Below, piece after piece: positions 17,502-25,544 of a stretch of DNA of 64,000 nucleotides (position 1 is the stretch's first letter; each line of letters starts with the position of its first letter). The position numbers were made by a program, and so were the translations under genes. The notes below the pieces were generated by a model, which did not search any database, was not told the origin of the DNA, and was given only the letters and a program-made list of their open reading frames with translations. Source of the stretch: Thermoleophilaceae bacterium (GTDB lineage: Bacteria; Actinomycetota; Thermoleophilia; Solirubrobacterales; Thermoleophilaceae); assembly GCA_036378175.1 (NCBI GenBank), contig DASUWY010000017.1, positions 1 to 64,000 of the forward strand, written 5' to 3'.

Positions 17502-17607
17502 CAATCCGGTGGCGGAGGTGCGGAATTGCGGAGTTGCAGGGGTGGGCTCCGCGGTGCGGCGCCGGCGGTTCGGTGCGTCTACTGCAGCAATAACGGCGGT
17601 ACGAGGC

Positions 17608-17656
17608 GAAGTGGCAGATTCTGCAGTCGGTAACCGGCGGCAGAATCTGCCACTTC
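17608..17656. terminator. strong inverted repeat between two minus-strand units
   Basis: A perfect 17-base stem: left arm 17608-17624 starts GAAGTGGCAG, right arm 17640-17656 ends CTGCCACTTC, with a 15-base loop. It lies about 50 bases beyond the stop of the SDR at 17707 and before the operator at 17492. It is best read as the terminator of the 19559-17707 unit, although there is no T-run and the arms are less GC-rich than the surroundings. The rest of 17502-17706 shows no other gene. Confidence 0.5.
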
Positions 17657-17706
17657 CTCTCGCGAGGGCTTGATTGCCGCTGTGCGCGCTCCGGCAAAGA
17701 TGCCGC

Positions 17707-18414
17707 TCAGATCGTCAGCCCGCCGCTCACCTGCAGCACCTGGCCCGTGATGTGGTCGGCACCGTCCCCCAGCAGGAAGAAGGTGGCCGCGACGATGTCC
17801 TCCACGGCGCCGAGCCGCCCAAGCGGGATCACGCCCTCGCGTTCCGCGGCGTCGAAGTTCGGCAGGTCGTCCAGCATCGGAGTGACGACCGGGCCCGGCG
17901 ACACCGAGTTCACACGGATGCCGTCCTTCGCGAGCTCGAGAGCCAGCGAGCGCACGAGCGACTCGATCCCGCCCTTGGCGGCGGCATAGTGAGCGCCGTT
18001 CGGATAACCGCGCTTGGCCCAACCGGACGACATCGCCACCACCGAGGCGTGGCCACGCCGCTTCATCAGCGGCACGGCGTGGTGCATCGTGAGATACGTG
18101 CCGGTGAGCGAGGCGTCGATCACGCGGCGCCACTCGTCCGGTTCCAGCTCCTCGATCGGATGCTCGGACACCACGCCGCTTGAGCACACCACGTGCGCGA
18201 GACCTTCGGGAAAGCGCCGCTCGACCTCCTCGAAGGCTGCGGCCATCGCCTCCGCGTCGCCGACGTCGCACGCGATCGCGTCGGCGCCCTCGGGTGCCCT
18301 TCCCGAGCGCGACAGCGACAGCACGCGCACGCCGCGCCGCAGGAACTCCTCGATGATGGCCGCGCCGATGCCGGAGCTGCCGCCCGTGACGAGCGCGGTC
18401 AGCCGGTCATCCAC
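17707..18414 (-). CDS. short-chain dehydrogenase/reductase
   Basis: 235 residues from GTG at 18414, which lies 16 bases inside the end of the oxygenase gene upstream. ALVTGGSSGIGAAIIEEFL gives the cofactor motif, CSSGVVSEHPIEELEPDEWR follows the NNAG position, AMSSGWAKRGYPNGAHYAAAK holds catalytic Ser, Tyr and Lys (about residues 130-150), and SPGPVVTP and HITGQVLQVSGG complete the family pattern. The unit is oxygenase alpha subunit then SDR. Oxidation of a hydroxylated product of that oxygenase is the natural inference. Confidence 0.88.
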   Translation of the reverse strand: MDDRLTALVTGGSSGIGAAIIEEFLRRGVRVLSLSRSGRAPEGADAIACDVGDAEAMAAAFEEVERRFPEGLAHVVCSSGVVSEHPIEELEPDEWRRVIDASLTGTYLTMHHAVPLMKRRGHASVVAMSSGWAKRGYPNGAHYAAAKGGIESLVRSLALELAKDGIRVNSVSPGPVVTPMLDDLPNFDAAEREGVIPLGRLGAVEDIVAATFFLLGDGADHITGQVLQVSGGLTI

Positions 18415-19559
18415 TGGAGATACATCGAGAGCATCAGATGGTTGATGGGTTCGGCCGCCTTGCTGAGCGGGCCGGGCGTGTAGCTCCTCGAGCTGGCGCC
18501 ACGGGCGTTCCGCTCGATTATGTCCACGTCTTCCCGCGCCGTGAGGTCGAGCACCTCGATCACGTCGCGCACCTCGTAGTGCTCGCCCTCCACCGCGTCC
18601 GCGTCCACGAACCACTGGATCTTCTGCTTGGTGTGGCCGGCGGACTGCGGGAAGTTGGTCTGCATCACGAGGTGGTCCGCGTAGAAGAGCGCCGCACCGA
18701 AGACGGGGGCGACGTGGAAGCCGGCGCTGAAACCGGCGTCGCCTTCGCTCATCCCGCGGAGCAGCCGCTTGCTCGCGAACTCGCCGCTGCGCGTGAGCGA
18801 CGCCGCGCCGGGCCGCACCGGAATGCCCGGCCCGCTGCCGCCGATGAAGTTGCGGTGCTGCACGGCGTAGCGCGCGCCGGTGGCGATGTCGGCCTTGAAG
18901 CTGCTCACGTCCATCGCGCCGCACAGGGCGTCGTGGCAGAACGGGCAGTGGTAGCACTCGAGGTTGTTCTCGGCCACGAGCTTCCAGTTCGCCCGCACGT
19001 CGTGAACCACTTCATGGACGAGCTTCAGGTTGCGCGCGTCGAGCGCCGGCAGCTTCGCGCTCAGCTCGGCGAAGGACTCCCGAATCGGCGACGGCTCGCC
19101 CCCACCGAGGTGCAGGAAGATAAAGCCGCCGCAGTCGGCCACGCGAACCGGCTTGAGCCCGTACTCGGCGTAGTCGATGTACTCGCCGTCCGGGATCGTG
19201 GGAGCGCTCTCGAGGTGGCCGTCCAGCGCATACGCCCAGGCGTGGTATGGGCACACGAAGCTCTTCACGCGCCCGGAGGACGCGTCGCAGATCCGCGAGC
19301 CGCGATGGCGGCAGACGTTGTAGTGCGCGTGGACCTCTCCCGTCCCGCCGCGCACGATCACCACGTTCTCGCCGGCGATCTCGATCGTGAAGAAGTCACC
19401 CGCCACCGGTATCTGGCATGCATGGCCCACCATCAGCCACTGCCGCGAGAACACCCGCGCGTACTCGAGCTCGAAGATGTCGGCCGACAGGTAGTACTCG
19501 CGCGGGAGGCTGTGGAAGTACGGCTCGCGGCCCTGGCTGACCAGGATTTGGCTGGACAC
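18399..19559 (-). CDS. Rieske non-heme iron oxygenase alpha subunit without beta partner
   Basis: 386 residues from GTG at 19559, which lies 6 bases after TACATT in the operator at 19567 (leaderless spacing). Rieske ligands: CRHRGSRI near residue 81 and CPYHAWAYALDGHL near 101. The iron site reads ENNLECYHCPFCH near 195, with His and His in the Glu-Cys-Tyr-His-Cys pattern known from carnitine, choline and betaine-type monooxygenases and other homotrimeric Rieske enzymes. No beta subunit lies nearby, which fits a homotrimer. An SDR follows. The enzyme at 45491-46702 is of the same type. Substrate not known; a quaternary amine cannot be excluded. Confidence 0.9.
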   Translation of the reverse strand: MSSQILVSQGREPYFHSLPREYYLSADIFELEYARVFSRQWLMVGHACQIPVAGDFFTIEIAGENVVIVRGGTGEVHAHYNVCRHRGSRICDASSGRVKSFVCPYHAWAYALDGHLESAPTIPDGEYIDYAEYGLKPVRVADCGGFIFLHLGGGEPSPIRESFAELSAKLPALDARNLKLVHEVVHDVRANWKLVAENNLECYHCPFCHDALCGAMDVSSFKADIATGARYAVQHRNFIGGSGPGIPVRPGAASLTRSGEFASKRLLRGMSEGDAGFSAGFHVAPVFGAALFYADHLVMQTNFPQSAGHTKQKIQWFVDADAVEGEHYEVRDVIEVLDLTAREDVDIIERNARGASSRSYTPGPLSKAAEPINHLMLSMYLQWMTG

Positions 19560-19566
19560 GGGCTAA

Positions 19567-19576
19567 ATGTATACAG
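19567..19576. promoter_or_regulatory. island operator 5, possibly bidirectional
   Basis: ATGTATACAG between the divergent genes at 19559 (minus) and 19613 (plus). On the minus strand TACATT is 6 bases before GTG 19559. On the plus strand it reads GTATACAGTTGCC and ends just before an ATG at 19581 that opens only a 19-codon frame. Confidence 0.65.
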
Positions 19577-19612
19577 TTGCCATGCGCGAGGCAACCACCC
19601 GTGGAGGGGAGC

Positions 19613-19816
19613 ATGGCCGGGATCGAACAGGAAGTGACTAGGCCGCTCATCGGTGTAGGCGGCCGCGTCCGGTCCTTCAATCTCTTCCTCAAGTCGACGC
19701 CCGCCGGGGTGGCGGTATTCGGCATGAGCCGGTATCACGATCACATGGTCAAGGACGGAGGCGACTGGCGGATCAGGTCGCGCGTGAATCGCATCTCCTA
19801 CGCCTCGGGAGGCTGA
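19613..19816 (+). CDS. small SnoaL/NTF2-like C-terminal fragment, possibly a remnant
   Basis: 67 residues from ATG at 19613, chosen because GGAGGGG lies just upstream. The second half, with SRYHDHMVKDGGDWRIRSR near residues 40-58, resembles the C-terminal strands of SnoaL-like/NTF2-fold proteins and dioxygenase beta subunits. A complete fold needs about 120-140 residues, and the N-terminal half is missing: the matching frame upstream is occupied by the operator at 19567. Either this is a truncated gene that still carries a promoter and ribosome binding site, or a short protein of its own. It sits just before the alpha subunit at 19840. Confidence 0.5.
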   Translation: MAGIEQEVTRPLIGVGGRVRSFNLFLKSTPAGVAVFGMSRYHDHMVKDGGDWRIRSRVNRISYASGG

Positions 19817-19824
19817 CACCCAAT

Positions 19825-19834
19825 GTGTATACTG
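19825..19834. promoter_or_regulatory. island operator 6 with embedded -10
   Basis: GTGTATACTG. TATACT at 19828-19833 lies exactly 6 bases before the ATG at 19840, with TTGTC between, so transcription should start at or next to the start codon. Confidence 0.7.
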
Positions 19835-19839
19835 TTGTC

Positions 19840-21159
19840 ATGAGGGACGGAGGCGTAACGTCCGTCTCCCTGACGGACCGGATTCGCGAGACCGTGCTCC
19901 CCGAAGAGGGGCGCATCCCCATGTTCATCTACGCGGATCCGGCTGTCTACTCGCTCGAGCTGCAGCGGGTGTTCGGCCGCTCCTGGCTGTTCGTGGCCCA
20001 CGAGTCCGAGATCCCCGATCCCGGCAGCTGGGTGCAGCGCAACATGGGCGAAGCGTCCGTGATCGTCGCCCGCGGCGAGGACGGCGTCATCCGCACGTTC
20101 CTCAACTCGTGCCGGCATCGCGGCATGAAGATCGCGTGCGAGGACTTCGGCCAGGGCAAGATGTGGCGCTGCCCGTACCACGGCTTCGCGTACGCGAGCA
20201 CGGGCGAGTTCATGGGCACCCTCGTGGGCGCGCCGTACGAGCGCATCGCCTACCCCGGCGGGCTCGACCGCGACGCTCTGCATCTCATCGAGGCGCGCTG
20301 CGAGCGCTACCAGGGTCTCGTGTTCGCCACCTGGAACCTCGACGGGCCGTCGCTCGAGGAGTACCTCGGGCCGATGACCTGGTACCTCGACGTGCTCGTG
20401 GGCCGCGCCGAGATGGAGGTGGTGGGCGTGCCGCAGAAGTGGGTGATCCCCTGCGCGTGGAAGTTCCCCTCCGAGAACTTCACCTGCGACGCGTACCACA
20501 CGGCCACCGCGCACGCCTTCCTCGCCAAGCTCGACCTCGTGAAGGGCGTGGATTTCGGCCGTGACGGCTACCACGTCGATCCCGGCAACGGCTCGGGCCT
20601 CGGCATCGGGATCCATCCCGAGGAGGACGGCTCCTACTTCCCGCAGGAGCTGCACGACGAGTACGCGAGCAACCTCGACGCCGACCAGCTGCGCCTGCTC
20701 CACCGCGTGAAGAACTTCCACGGCAATCTCTTCCCCAACCTCTCGTTCCTGATCCCGAACTTCATCAAGGTGGGCGATGACTGGATCTCGGGGATGATGC
20801 TGCGGCAGTGGCAGCCGATCGCACCCGACAGGATCGAGGCATGGTCGTGGCACCTGGTGGAGAAGAGGGGGCCGGACTGGTGGAAGCGCAAGGGTCGCGC
20901 CACATACGTGCAGACCTTCGGCATGTCCGGCATGTTCGATCAGGACGACACGGAGAACTGGGAGCTTCAGACGAAGAACGCGGTGAGCGCGCTCGCGCGC
21001 GACGACGAGGTGTGGATGCACTTCGAGATGGGCATTCACCTCGAGCCGCTGGGCGACGAGTTCCCCGGGCCGGGTGACGTGTTCGACGGCAAGTACTCGG
21101 AGTCGGCCGGCCGCACGTACTACCGCCACTGGCGCGAGTTGATGCTGGAGGAGCGGTGA
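19840..21159 (+). CDS. Rieske ring-hydroxylating dioxygenase alpha subunit (with beta and ferredoxin)
   Basis: 439 residues from ATG at 19840, placed 6 bases after TATACT and so probably leaderless. A GTG at 19825 is in frame but lies in the operator. Rieske ligands: CRHRGMKI near residue 91 and CPYHGFAYASTGEF near 111. Iron site: SENFTCDAYHTATAH near 211-225, the full Asn-x4-Asp-x2-His-x4-His pattern. The C-terminal half has the usual GMMLRQWQPIAPD and ETENW-like segment (DDTENWELQTKNA). It heads the three-gene plus-strand unit alpha-beta-ferredoxin. It resembles the 6142-7488 subunit in length and layout. Substrate unknown. Confidence 0.94.
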   Translation: MRDGGVTSVSLTDRIRETVLPEEGRIPMFIYADPAVYSLELQRVFGRSWLFVAHESEIPDPGSWVQRNMGEASVIVARGEDGVIRTFLNSCRHRGMKIACEDFGQGKMWRCPYHGFAYASTGEFMGTLVGAPYERIAYPGGLDRDALHLIEARCERYQGLVFATWNLDGPSLEEYLGPMTWYLDVLVGRAEMEVVGVPQKWVIPCAWKFPSENFTCDAYHTATAHAFLAKLDLVKGVDFGRDGYHVDPGNGSGLGIGIHPEEDGSYFPQELHDEYASNLDADQLRLLHRVKNFHGNLFPNLSFLIPNFIKVGDDWISGMMLRQWQPIAPDRIEAWSWHLVEKRGPDWWKRKGRATYVQTFGMSGMFDQDDTENWELQTKNAVSALARDDEVWMHFEMGIHLEPLGDEFPGPGDVFDGKYSESAGRTYYRHWRELMLEER

Positions 21160-21653
21160 TCTCCGTCGATCACCGCCTCGCGGTGCAGGACTTCCTCGTG
21201 GCCGAGGCGCGCCTGCTCGACCATCGGCGCTTCGAGGAGTGGCTCGAGCTCTGGACCGAGGACGCCACCTACTTCGTGCCGGTGCGCATCTCGAAGAAGA
21301 TGCCCGGGCCGGACGTGGTCGATGACGTCGGCCTCTTCGACGACAACAAGCGCTCGCTCACGCTCCGGGTGCGCCGGCTCGGCACCGACGTGGCATGGGC
21401 GGAGGACCCGCCCTCGTTCACGCGCCGCTTCGTCACCAACTTCGACATCCAGCCGGAGGAGAACGGCGAGGTGCGCGTGCGCGACTACCTGCTCATGTAC
21501 CGCAGCCGCGGCGACGGCGGCGTGCACGACCTCATCTCCGGCGAGCGCGAGCACGTGCTGCGCGTGGACGGCGACGGCTTCCGCCTCGCGCACCGCCGCG
21601 TGGTGCTGGACCAGGCCTCGATCGGGACGAAGAACTTCGGGGTCTTTCTTTGA
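21156..21653 (+). CDS. aromatic-ring-hydroxylating dioxygenase beta subunit
   Basis: 165 residues from GTG at 21156, overlapping the alpha stop (GTGA). VQDFLVAEARLLDHRRFEEW, then LELWTEDATYFVPVR, follow the NTF2-like beta-subunit pattern. DPPSFTRRFVTNFDIQ and FRLAHRRVVLDQASI complete it. It pairs with the alpha subunit at 19840 to form the oxygenase, and the next gene encodes a ferredoxin. Confidence 0.93.
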   Translation: MISVDHRLAVQDFLVAEARLLDHRRFEEWLELWTEDATYFVPVRISKKMPGPDVVDDVGLFDDNKRSLTLRVRRLGTDVAWAEDPPSFTRRFVTNFDIQPEENGEVRVRDYLLMYRSRGDGGVHDLISGEREHVLRVDGDGFRLAHRRVVLDQASIGTKNFGVFL

Positions 21654-21850
21654 GCTTCCGGGTCGTGCTCGACCTGGACACATGCCAGGGCTACGCGAAC
21701 TGCGTGATGGTGGCGCCGGACGTGTTCGACATCGACGAGCAGAAGGGCACCGCGATCCTCCTCCAGGAGCAGCCCGACGACAGCCGGCTGGCCGCCGTCG
21801 AGGAGGCCGTGCGCCAGTGCCCGACTGAGGCGATCAGCGTCGAGAACTGA
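21650..21850 (+). CDS. small ferredoxin, probably [3Fe-4S] type
   Basis: 66 residues from TTG at 21650, overlapping the beta stop (TTGA). The reading frame becomes ferredoxin-like directly at SFRVVLDLDTCQGYANCVM. Cysteines at about 11 and 17 and the closing CPTEAI near 57 give three ligands. The central Cys of a 4Fe cluster is replaced, as in the [3Fe-4S] ferredoxins that serve P450s and some Rieske oxygenases. It is the likely electron donor to the 19840/21156 oxygenase. The last codons form the left arm of the hairpin at 21823-21861. Confidence 0.88.
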   Translation: MSFRVVLDLDTCQGYANCVMVAPDVFDIDEQKGTAILLQEQPDDSRLAAVEEAVRQCPTEAISVEN

Positions 21851-21861
21851 TCGCCTCAGTC
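21823..21861. terminator. bidirectional terminator hairpin between convergent genes
   Basis: A perfect 15-base stem (left arm 21823-21837, core CTGAGGCGATCAG; right arm 21847-21861) with a 9-base loop. It contains the ferredoxin stop codon and ends 14 bases before the convergent binding-protein stop at 21875. No T-run, as is common in high-GC actinobacteria. Confidence 0.65.
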
Positions 21862-21874
21862 TGAGCTCAAGCCG

Positions 21875-22936
21875 CTACCACTCAGGCGTGAAGCTGCCCA
21901 GGTTGTTCACGTTGGCCTTCGTGATCTCGTAGGGCACGCGCTTCGGCTTGTGCGGGTCCGTCCAGGTGGGCGGGGTCTGGCCCTGGATGGCCTGGATCGC
22001 GTACGCCAGCGCGAGCTGCACCTCGGTGGCGGGCATCTGCACGTAGGTCGAGAAGTACTGCCCCGACTTGACCTTCGGCACCTGGAAGCTGGTGCCGCCA
22101 TTGGTCACGAGCTTCACGTCCTTGCCGAGCTTGAGACCTGCCTCCGTGAGCGCCTGGGCGGCGCCCTCCATCGGCTGGGTGTTGGGCGAGGCGATCACGG
22201 ACGGCTTGGGGATCCGCTGCAGCGTGTCCTGCATCGCCTTGAGCCCGCCCGGCCGGTCGGCCCCGGCGTCCACCGAGGTGACCTTGATGTTCGAGTGCGC
22301 CTTCGCCGCGATCCCCAGTGCCGTCTCGTACGCCTTCGCCTGCACGGGGATGAGCTTGGCGGCGGTGAGCAGCACGACATTGCACGGGTTGGTGGTGCCG
22401 CATGCCGCGACCACCTGGGCCGTGTCCTGGCCCGCAACGGTCTGCAGCGGCGTGAGCACCTGCGAGGTCACTCCCTTGGCCGTCGGCGTGCCCGTGGTGA
22501 TCGACGTGCCGATCGGCTGGTTGGTGGCGACGAACGGGATCTTCGCGGCCTGTGCCTGCGACGCGCACGGGATCATCGCGACGCCCACTGCGGACAGCGT
22601 GATGATCGCGTCGAACTTCTTCGTTATCGCGTCCTGGCACTGGGCCAGCTGCTTCTGCGGGTTGAACTGTGCGTCGTAGACCGTGAGCTTCACGCCGAGC
22701 TTCTGGGCGTCGGCGGTGATCGCCTTCACGGACGCGTCGACGTAGGCGTTGCCCTTCGCCGCCGCCAGGAACGCGATCTTCTTACCGGCCGCGCTGGGCT
22801 GGGTGGAAGCGCCACCCGACGACGTGGTCGCTGAGGTGGTGCTGGTTGAGCTCTTGCTGCTGCTCCCGCATGCCGCGAGCGATGCCGCCATGGTGACGAC
22901 GGCGACAGCGGCCACGACCGGTTTTGTTGCCTTCAT
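21875..22936 (-). CDS. ribose-type ABC transporter substrate-binding lipoprotein
   Basis: 353 residues. The N-terminus KPVVAAVAVVTMAASLAAC is a lipoprotein signal with lipobox LAAC, followed by a Ser/Thr-rich linker. The mature domain follows Peripla_BP_4/RbsB: KKIAFLAAAKGNAYVDASVK, then KFDAIITLSAVGVAM, AAKIPFVATNQPIG and DTLQRIPKPSVIASPNTQ. It binds a ligand outside the membrane for the permease and double ATPase upstream. Despite the family name, the ligand need not be a sugar. The gene order ATPase-permease-binding protein is under the operator at 25503. Confidence 0.92.
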   Translation of the reverse strand: MKATKPVVAAVAVVTMAASLAACGSSSKSSTSTTSATTSSGGASTQPSAAGKKIAFLAAAKGNAYVDASVKAITADAQKLGVKLTVYDAQFNPQKQLAQCQDAITKKFDAIITLSAVGVAMIPCASQAQAAKIPFVATNQPIGTSITTGTPTAKGVTSQVLTPLQTVAGQDTAQVVAACGTTNPCNVVLLTAAKLIPVQAKAYETALGIAAKAHSNIKVTSVDAGADRPGGLKAMQDTLQRIPKPSVIASPNTQPMEGAAQALTEAGLKLGKDVKLVTNGGTSFQVPKVKSGQYFSTYVQMPATEVQLALAYAIQAIQGQTPPTWTDPHKPKRVPYEITKANVNNLGSFTPEW

Positions 22937-22978
22937 GACTGACTCCTTGTCGCTGAGTGGAACATCACGCGGCGGCCC

Positions 22979-23986
22979 TCATCGCCGCTGCCGACGTGCA
23001 TAGGCGTCCACCCCAGCCGCCACCAGGATGATCGTGCCCTGCACGACCTGCTGGTACTTGGCGTCGACGCCGAGCAGGTTGAATCCGTTGTCGATCAGTG
23101 CCAGGAAGAAGAGGCCGACGATGGTCCGCCAGATCGCGCCCTCCCCGCCCCAGATGCTCGTGCCGCCGACGACGATTGCCGCGACGGCCGAGAGCGTGAG
23201 CGCGGTTCCCACGGAGGAGTCCCCAACTCCCACGCGGGCTGCGAACAGCGCCCCGGCAAGTGTCGACGCGAGGCCGCTGATCACGAACACCCACGCGCGC
23301 ACCATCCCCACACGCACCCCCGAGAGCCGGGCGGCTTCCTCGTTGCCTCCGCAGGCGTAGATGTAGCGGCCGAACTTCGTGCGCTGGAGCAGCAGGCCCA
23401 TCGCCAGCGCGAACGCGATGAAGATCCAGGTGGTGAGGCGGACGCCCAGGAACTCGCTGCTCCCGAAGGTCTGGAAGCTCGGCTTGGTGACGGTGATGAG
23501 CGCCTCGCCCGAGATGATCAGCCCGAGCCCGCCGAACACGATGGCACTTGCGAGCGTGGCGATGAACGGGTTGATCTTGAAGGCGCCCACGGCCACGCCG
23601 TTGACCAGCCCGAACACCGCGCCCGCGAGGATCGCCAGGATGATGCCCTCGGGCACGCCGAGGTGGTTGGCGAGCTGAGCGGCGATCACCCCGCCCAGCG
23701 CGTACATGGCGCCCACCGAGAGGTCGAAGGCGCCGGCGATGATCACCAGCGTTCCGGCGCAGGCGATGATGCCGAGCGACGTCTGCTGGTCCACGATGTT
23801 CAGCAGGTTCGTCTTGGTCAGGAAGCTGCTGCTCGTGGCCGAGAGCACGATGAACAGCACGACCGTGGCCACCAGCACGGAGTAGTCGCGCAGGAGCGAC
23901 GCGCGCGTCCACCACGGCCGCCGCGGCGCGGCTTCCGGGGCCACGGGCGCGGCGTCCGTGGGGAGCACCTGGCTGCCGGCGCTCAT
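22979..23986 (-). CDS. ribose-type ABC transporter permease
   Basis: 335 residues with about nine to ten hydrophobic segments after a 33-residue polar tail. The family segments TLVIIAGAFDLSVGAMYALG near residue 97 and VVGGTSIWGGEGAIWRTIVG near 270 match the RbsC/BPD_transp_2 pattern. The start overlaps the ATPase stop (ATGA). A homodimer of this protein would form the channel for the binding protein at 21875. Confidence 0.93.
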   Translation of the reverse strand: MSAGSQVLPTDAAPVAPEAAPRRPWWTRASLLRDYSVLVATVVLFIVLSATSSSFLTKTNLLNIVDQQTSLGIIACAGTLVIIAGAFDLSVGAMYALGGVIAAQLANHLGVPEGIILAILAGAVFGLVNGVAVGAFKINPFIATLASAIVFGGLGLIISGEALITVTKPSFQTFGSSEFLGVRLTTWIFIAFALAMGLLLQRTKFGRYIYACGGNEEAARLSGVRVGMVRAWVFVISGLASTLAGALFAARVGVGDSSVGTALTLSAVAAIVVGGTSIWGGEGAIWRTIVGLFFLALIDNGFNLLGVDAKYQQVVQGTIILVAAGVDAYARRQRR

Positions 23987-25491
23987 GCGGCTGCGCCGGC
24001 GGCGTCGGAGTCAAAGGCCACCCGCATCACGGCCTCCTTGCTGATGTCGGGACCGTCCAGCTCGCCGACGATCCGGCCGCCCCGCATCACCGCCACGCGA
24101 TGGGCGAGCCCGAGCACCTCCTCGATCTCCGAGGACACGAGGATGATCGCCATGCCCTTCGCGGCGAGATGCACGAGCAGGTCGTAGATCGCACGCTTGG
24201 CGCCCACGTCCACGCCGCGGGTGGGCTCATCCGCGATCAGCAACTTGGGCGTGTCGAGCAGCCACTTGGCGAACAGCACGCGCTGCTGGTTGCCGCCGGA
24301 CAGGTTCACCACGTTGCCCTGATTCCGGCCCGTGTCCACGCCCACCTGCGCGAGGATGCCGGCCACCGCCTCGTGTTCCTCACCACGGCGGATGAACCCG
24401 CCGGAGCCGAAGCGGTCGAGATGCGCCAGCGTCACGTTGTCGCGGATCGGGCGGCGCATGACGAGGCCCTGATCGCGCCTCGACTCGGGCAGCATGGCGA
24501 TGCCCGCGGCTATCGCCTCGCGGGGAGACGACAGCGAGCGGGGCTCGCCGTCCACGAAGAACTCGCCTCCGCTCCGCTCCAGCCCGAAGAGGGCCCGGCA
24601 GAGCCCGGTGCGCCCGCTCCCAACCAGGCCAGCCAGGCCGAGGATCTCCCCCTGGCGCACCTCGAGATCGATGTCCTCCGAGCGTCCCGGCAGCCGGACT
24701 CCCCTCGCCCTGAACACCACCGGCGCGTCCGCGGCCGGCATCTCCTTCAGCGGATATGAGCTCTCGAGCTGCCTGCCGATCATGGCCACCACGAGCTGGT
24801 CGGCGGTGGTGGTGGCGGCGGGCACCGTCATCACGTGCCGGCCGTCCTTGAGCACCGTCACGTCGTCGCATACCGACAGCACCTCGCGCAGGAAGTGGGA
24901 GACGTAGACGATCGTTGTGCCGCCGGCCGCCAGACGGCGGACCACCTCGAGCAGGCGGTCGGTCTCGTGCGGAGACAGCGCAGCCGTGGGCTCGTCCATC
25001 ACGATCATTCGCGCGCGGCGAGCAATCGCGCGCATCAGCTCCACCTTCTGCTGGTCGGCCACGCTGAGGCTGCCAACCGGCACCCGCGGGTCGAGCATGA
25101 ACCCGAGCCGCTCCGCAGCCTCCTCGTAGCGATCGCGGGCAAGACCGTCGCGCAGGAAGCCGAAACGCGTGCGCTCGATGCCCAGCAGAACGTTCTCGAA
25201 GACCGAGCGCGCGGGCACCAGCGACAGCTCCTGCGCCACGTACGTGATGCCCCGCGCGAGGGCCTCGCGCGGGCGCGAGTAGTGGACCGCCTCGCCCTCG
25301 AGCAGGAGCTCACCCGAGTCCGGCCTGTACTCGCCGGCGATGATCTTTCCGAGTGTGGACTTGCCCGCTCCGTTCTCGCCCACCAGCCCGTGCACGCCAC
25401 CGCGGCCGATGGCGATCGAGATGTCGTCGAGCGCCAGCACGCCGCCGAAGCGCTTGCTGATGTTGCGCAGTTCCAGGAACGGAGCGTCCAC
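23983..25491 (-). CDS. ribose-type ABC transporter ATPase with two nucleotide-binding domains
   Basis: 502 residues, the usual length of RbsA-like double ATPases. First domain: GENGAGKST near residue 38, signature region SVADQQKVELMRAIA near 140, Walker B MIVMDEPTAALSPHE. Second domain: a degenerate Walker A GLVGSGRTGLCRALFG near 290, signature LSGGNQQRVLFAKWL near 395, Walker B LLIADEPTRGVDVGAKRAI. GTG at 25491 is the start, with TACAGT of the operator 10 bases upstream. It is the first gene of the transporter unit ending at 21875. Confidence 0.93.
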   Translation of the reverse strand: MDAPFLELRNISKRFGGVLALDDISIAIGRGGVHGLVGENGAGKSTLGKIIAGEYRPDSGELLLEGEAVHYSRPREALARGITYVAQELSLVPARSVFENVLLGIERTRFGFLRDGLARDRYEEAAERLGFMLDPRVPVGSLSVADQQKVELMRAIARRARMIVMDEPTAALSPHETDRLLEVVRRLAAGGTTIVYVSHFLREVLSVCDDVTVLKDGRHVMTVPAATTTADQLVVAMIGRQLESSYPLKEMPAADAPVVFRARGVRLPGRSEDIDLEVRQGEILGLAGLVGSGRTGLCRALFGLERSGGEFFVDGEPRSLSSPREAIAAGIAMLPESRRDQGLVMRRPIRDNVTLAHLDRFGSGGFIRRGEEHEAVAGILAQVGVDTGRNQGNVVNLSGGNQQRVLFAKWLLDTPKLLIADEPTRGVDVGAKRAIYDLLVHLAAKGMAIILVSSEIEEVLGLAHRVAVMRGGRIVGELDGPDISKEAVMRVAFDSDAAGAAA

Positions 25492-25502
25492 GCCTTGGGC
25501 AA

Positions 25503-25512
25503 CTGTATTCAG
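25503..25512. promoter_or_regulatory. island operator 7 (variant CTGTATTCAG)
   Basis: CTGTATTCAG, reading GAATACAGTTGCC towards the ABC ATPase gene at 25491. TACAGT lies 10 bases before GTG. One base of the core differs from the palindrome, as at sites 39538 and 40983. Confidence 0.6.
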
Positions 25513-25544
25513 TTGTCAATCCTCATGCAACACGGTACGGCGCC

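Noticed and set aside
18399-19559. Carnitine or choline/betaine monooxygenase
   Set aside because: The iron-site pattern is shared with many homotrimeric Rieske enzymes, and no quaternary-amine transporter or partner reductase is adjacent; only the broader family is claimed.
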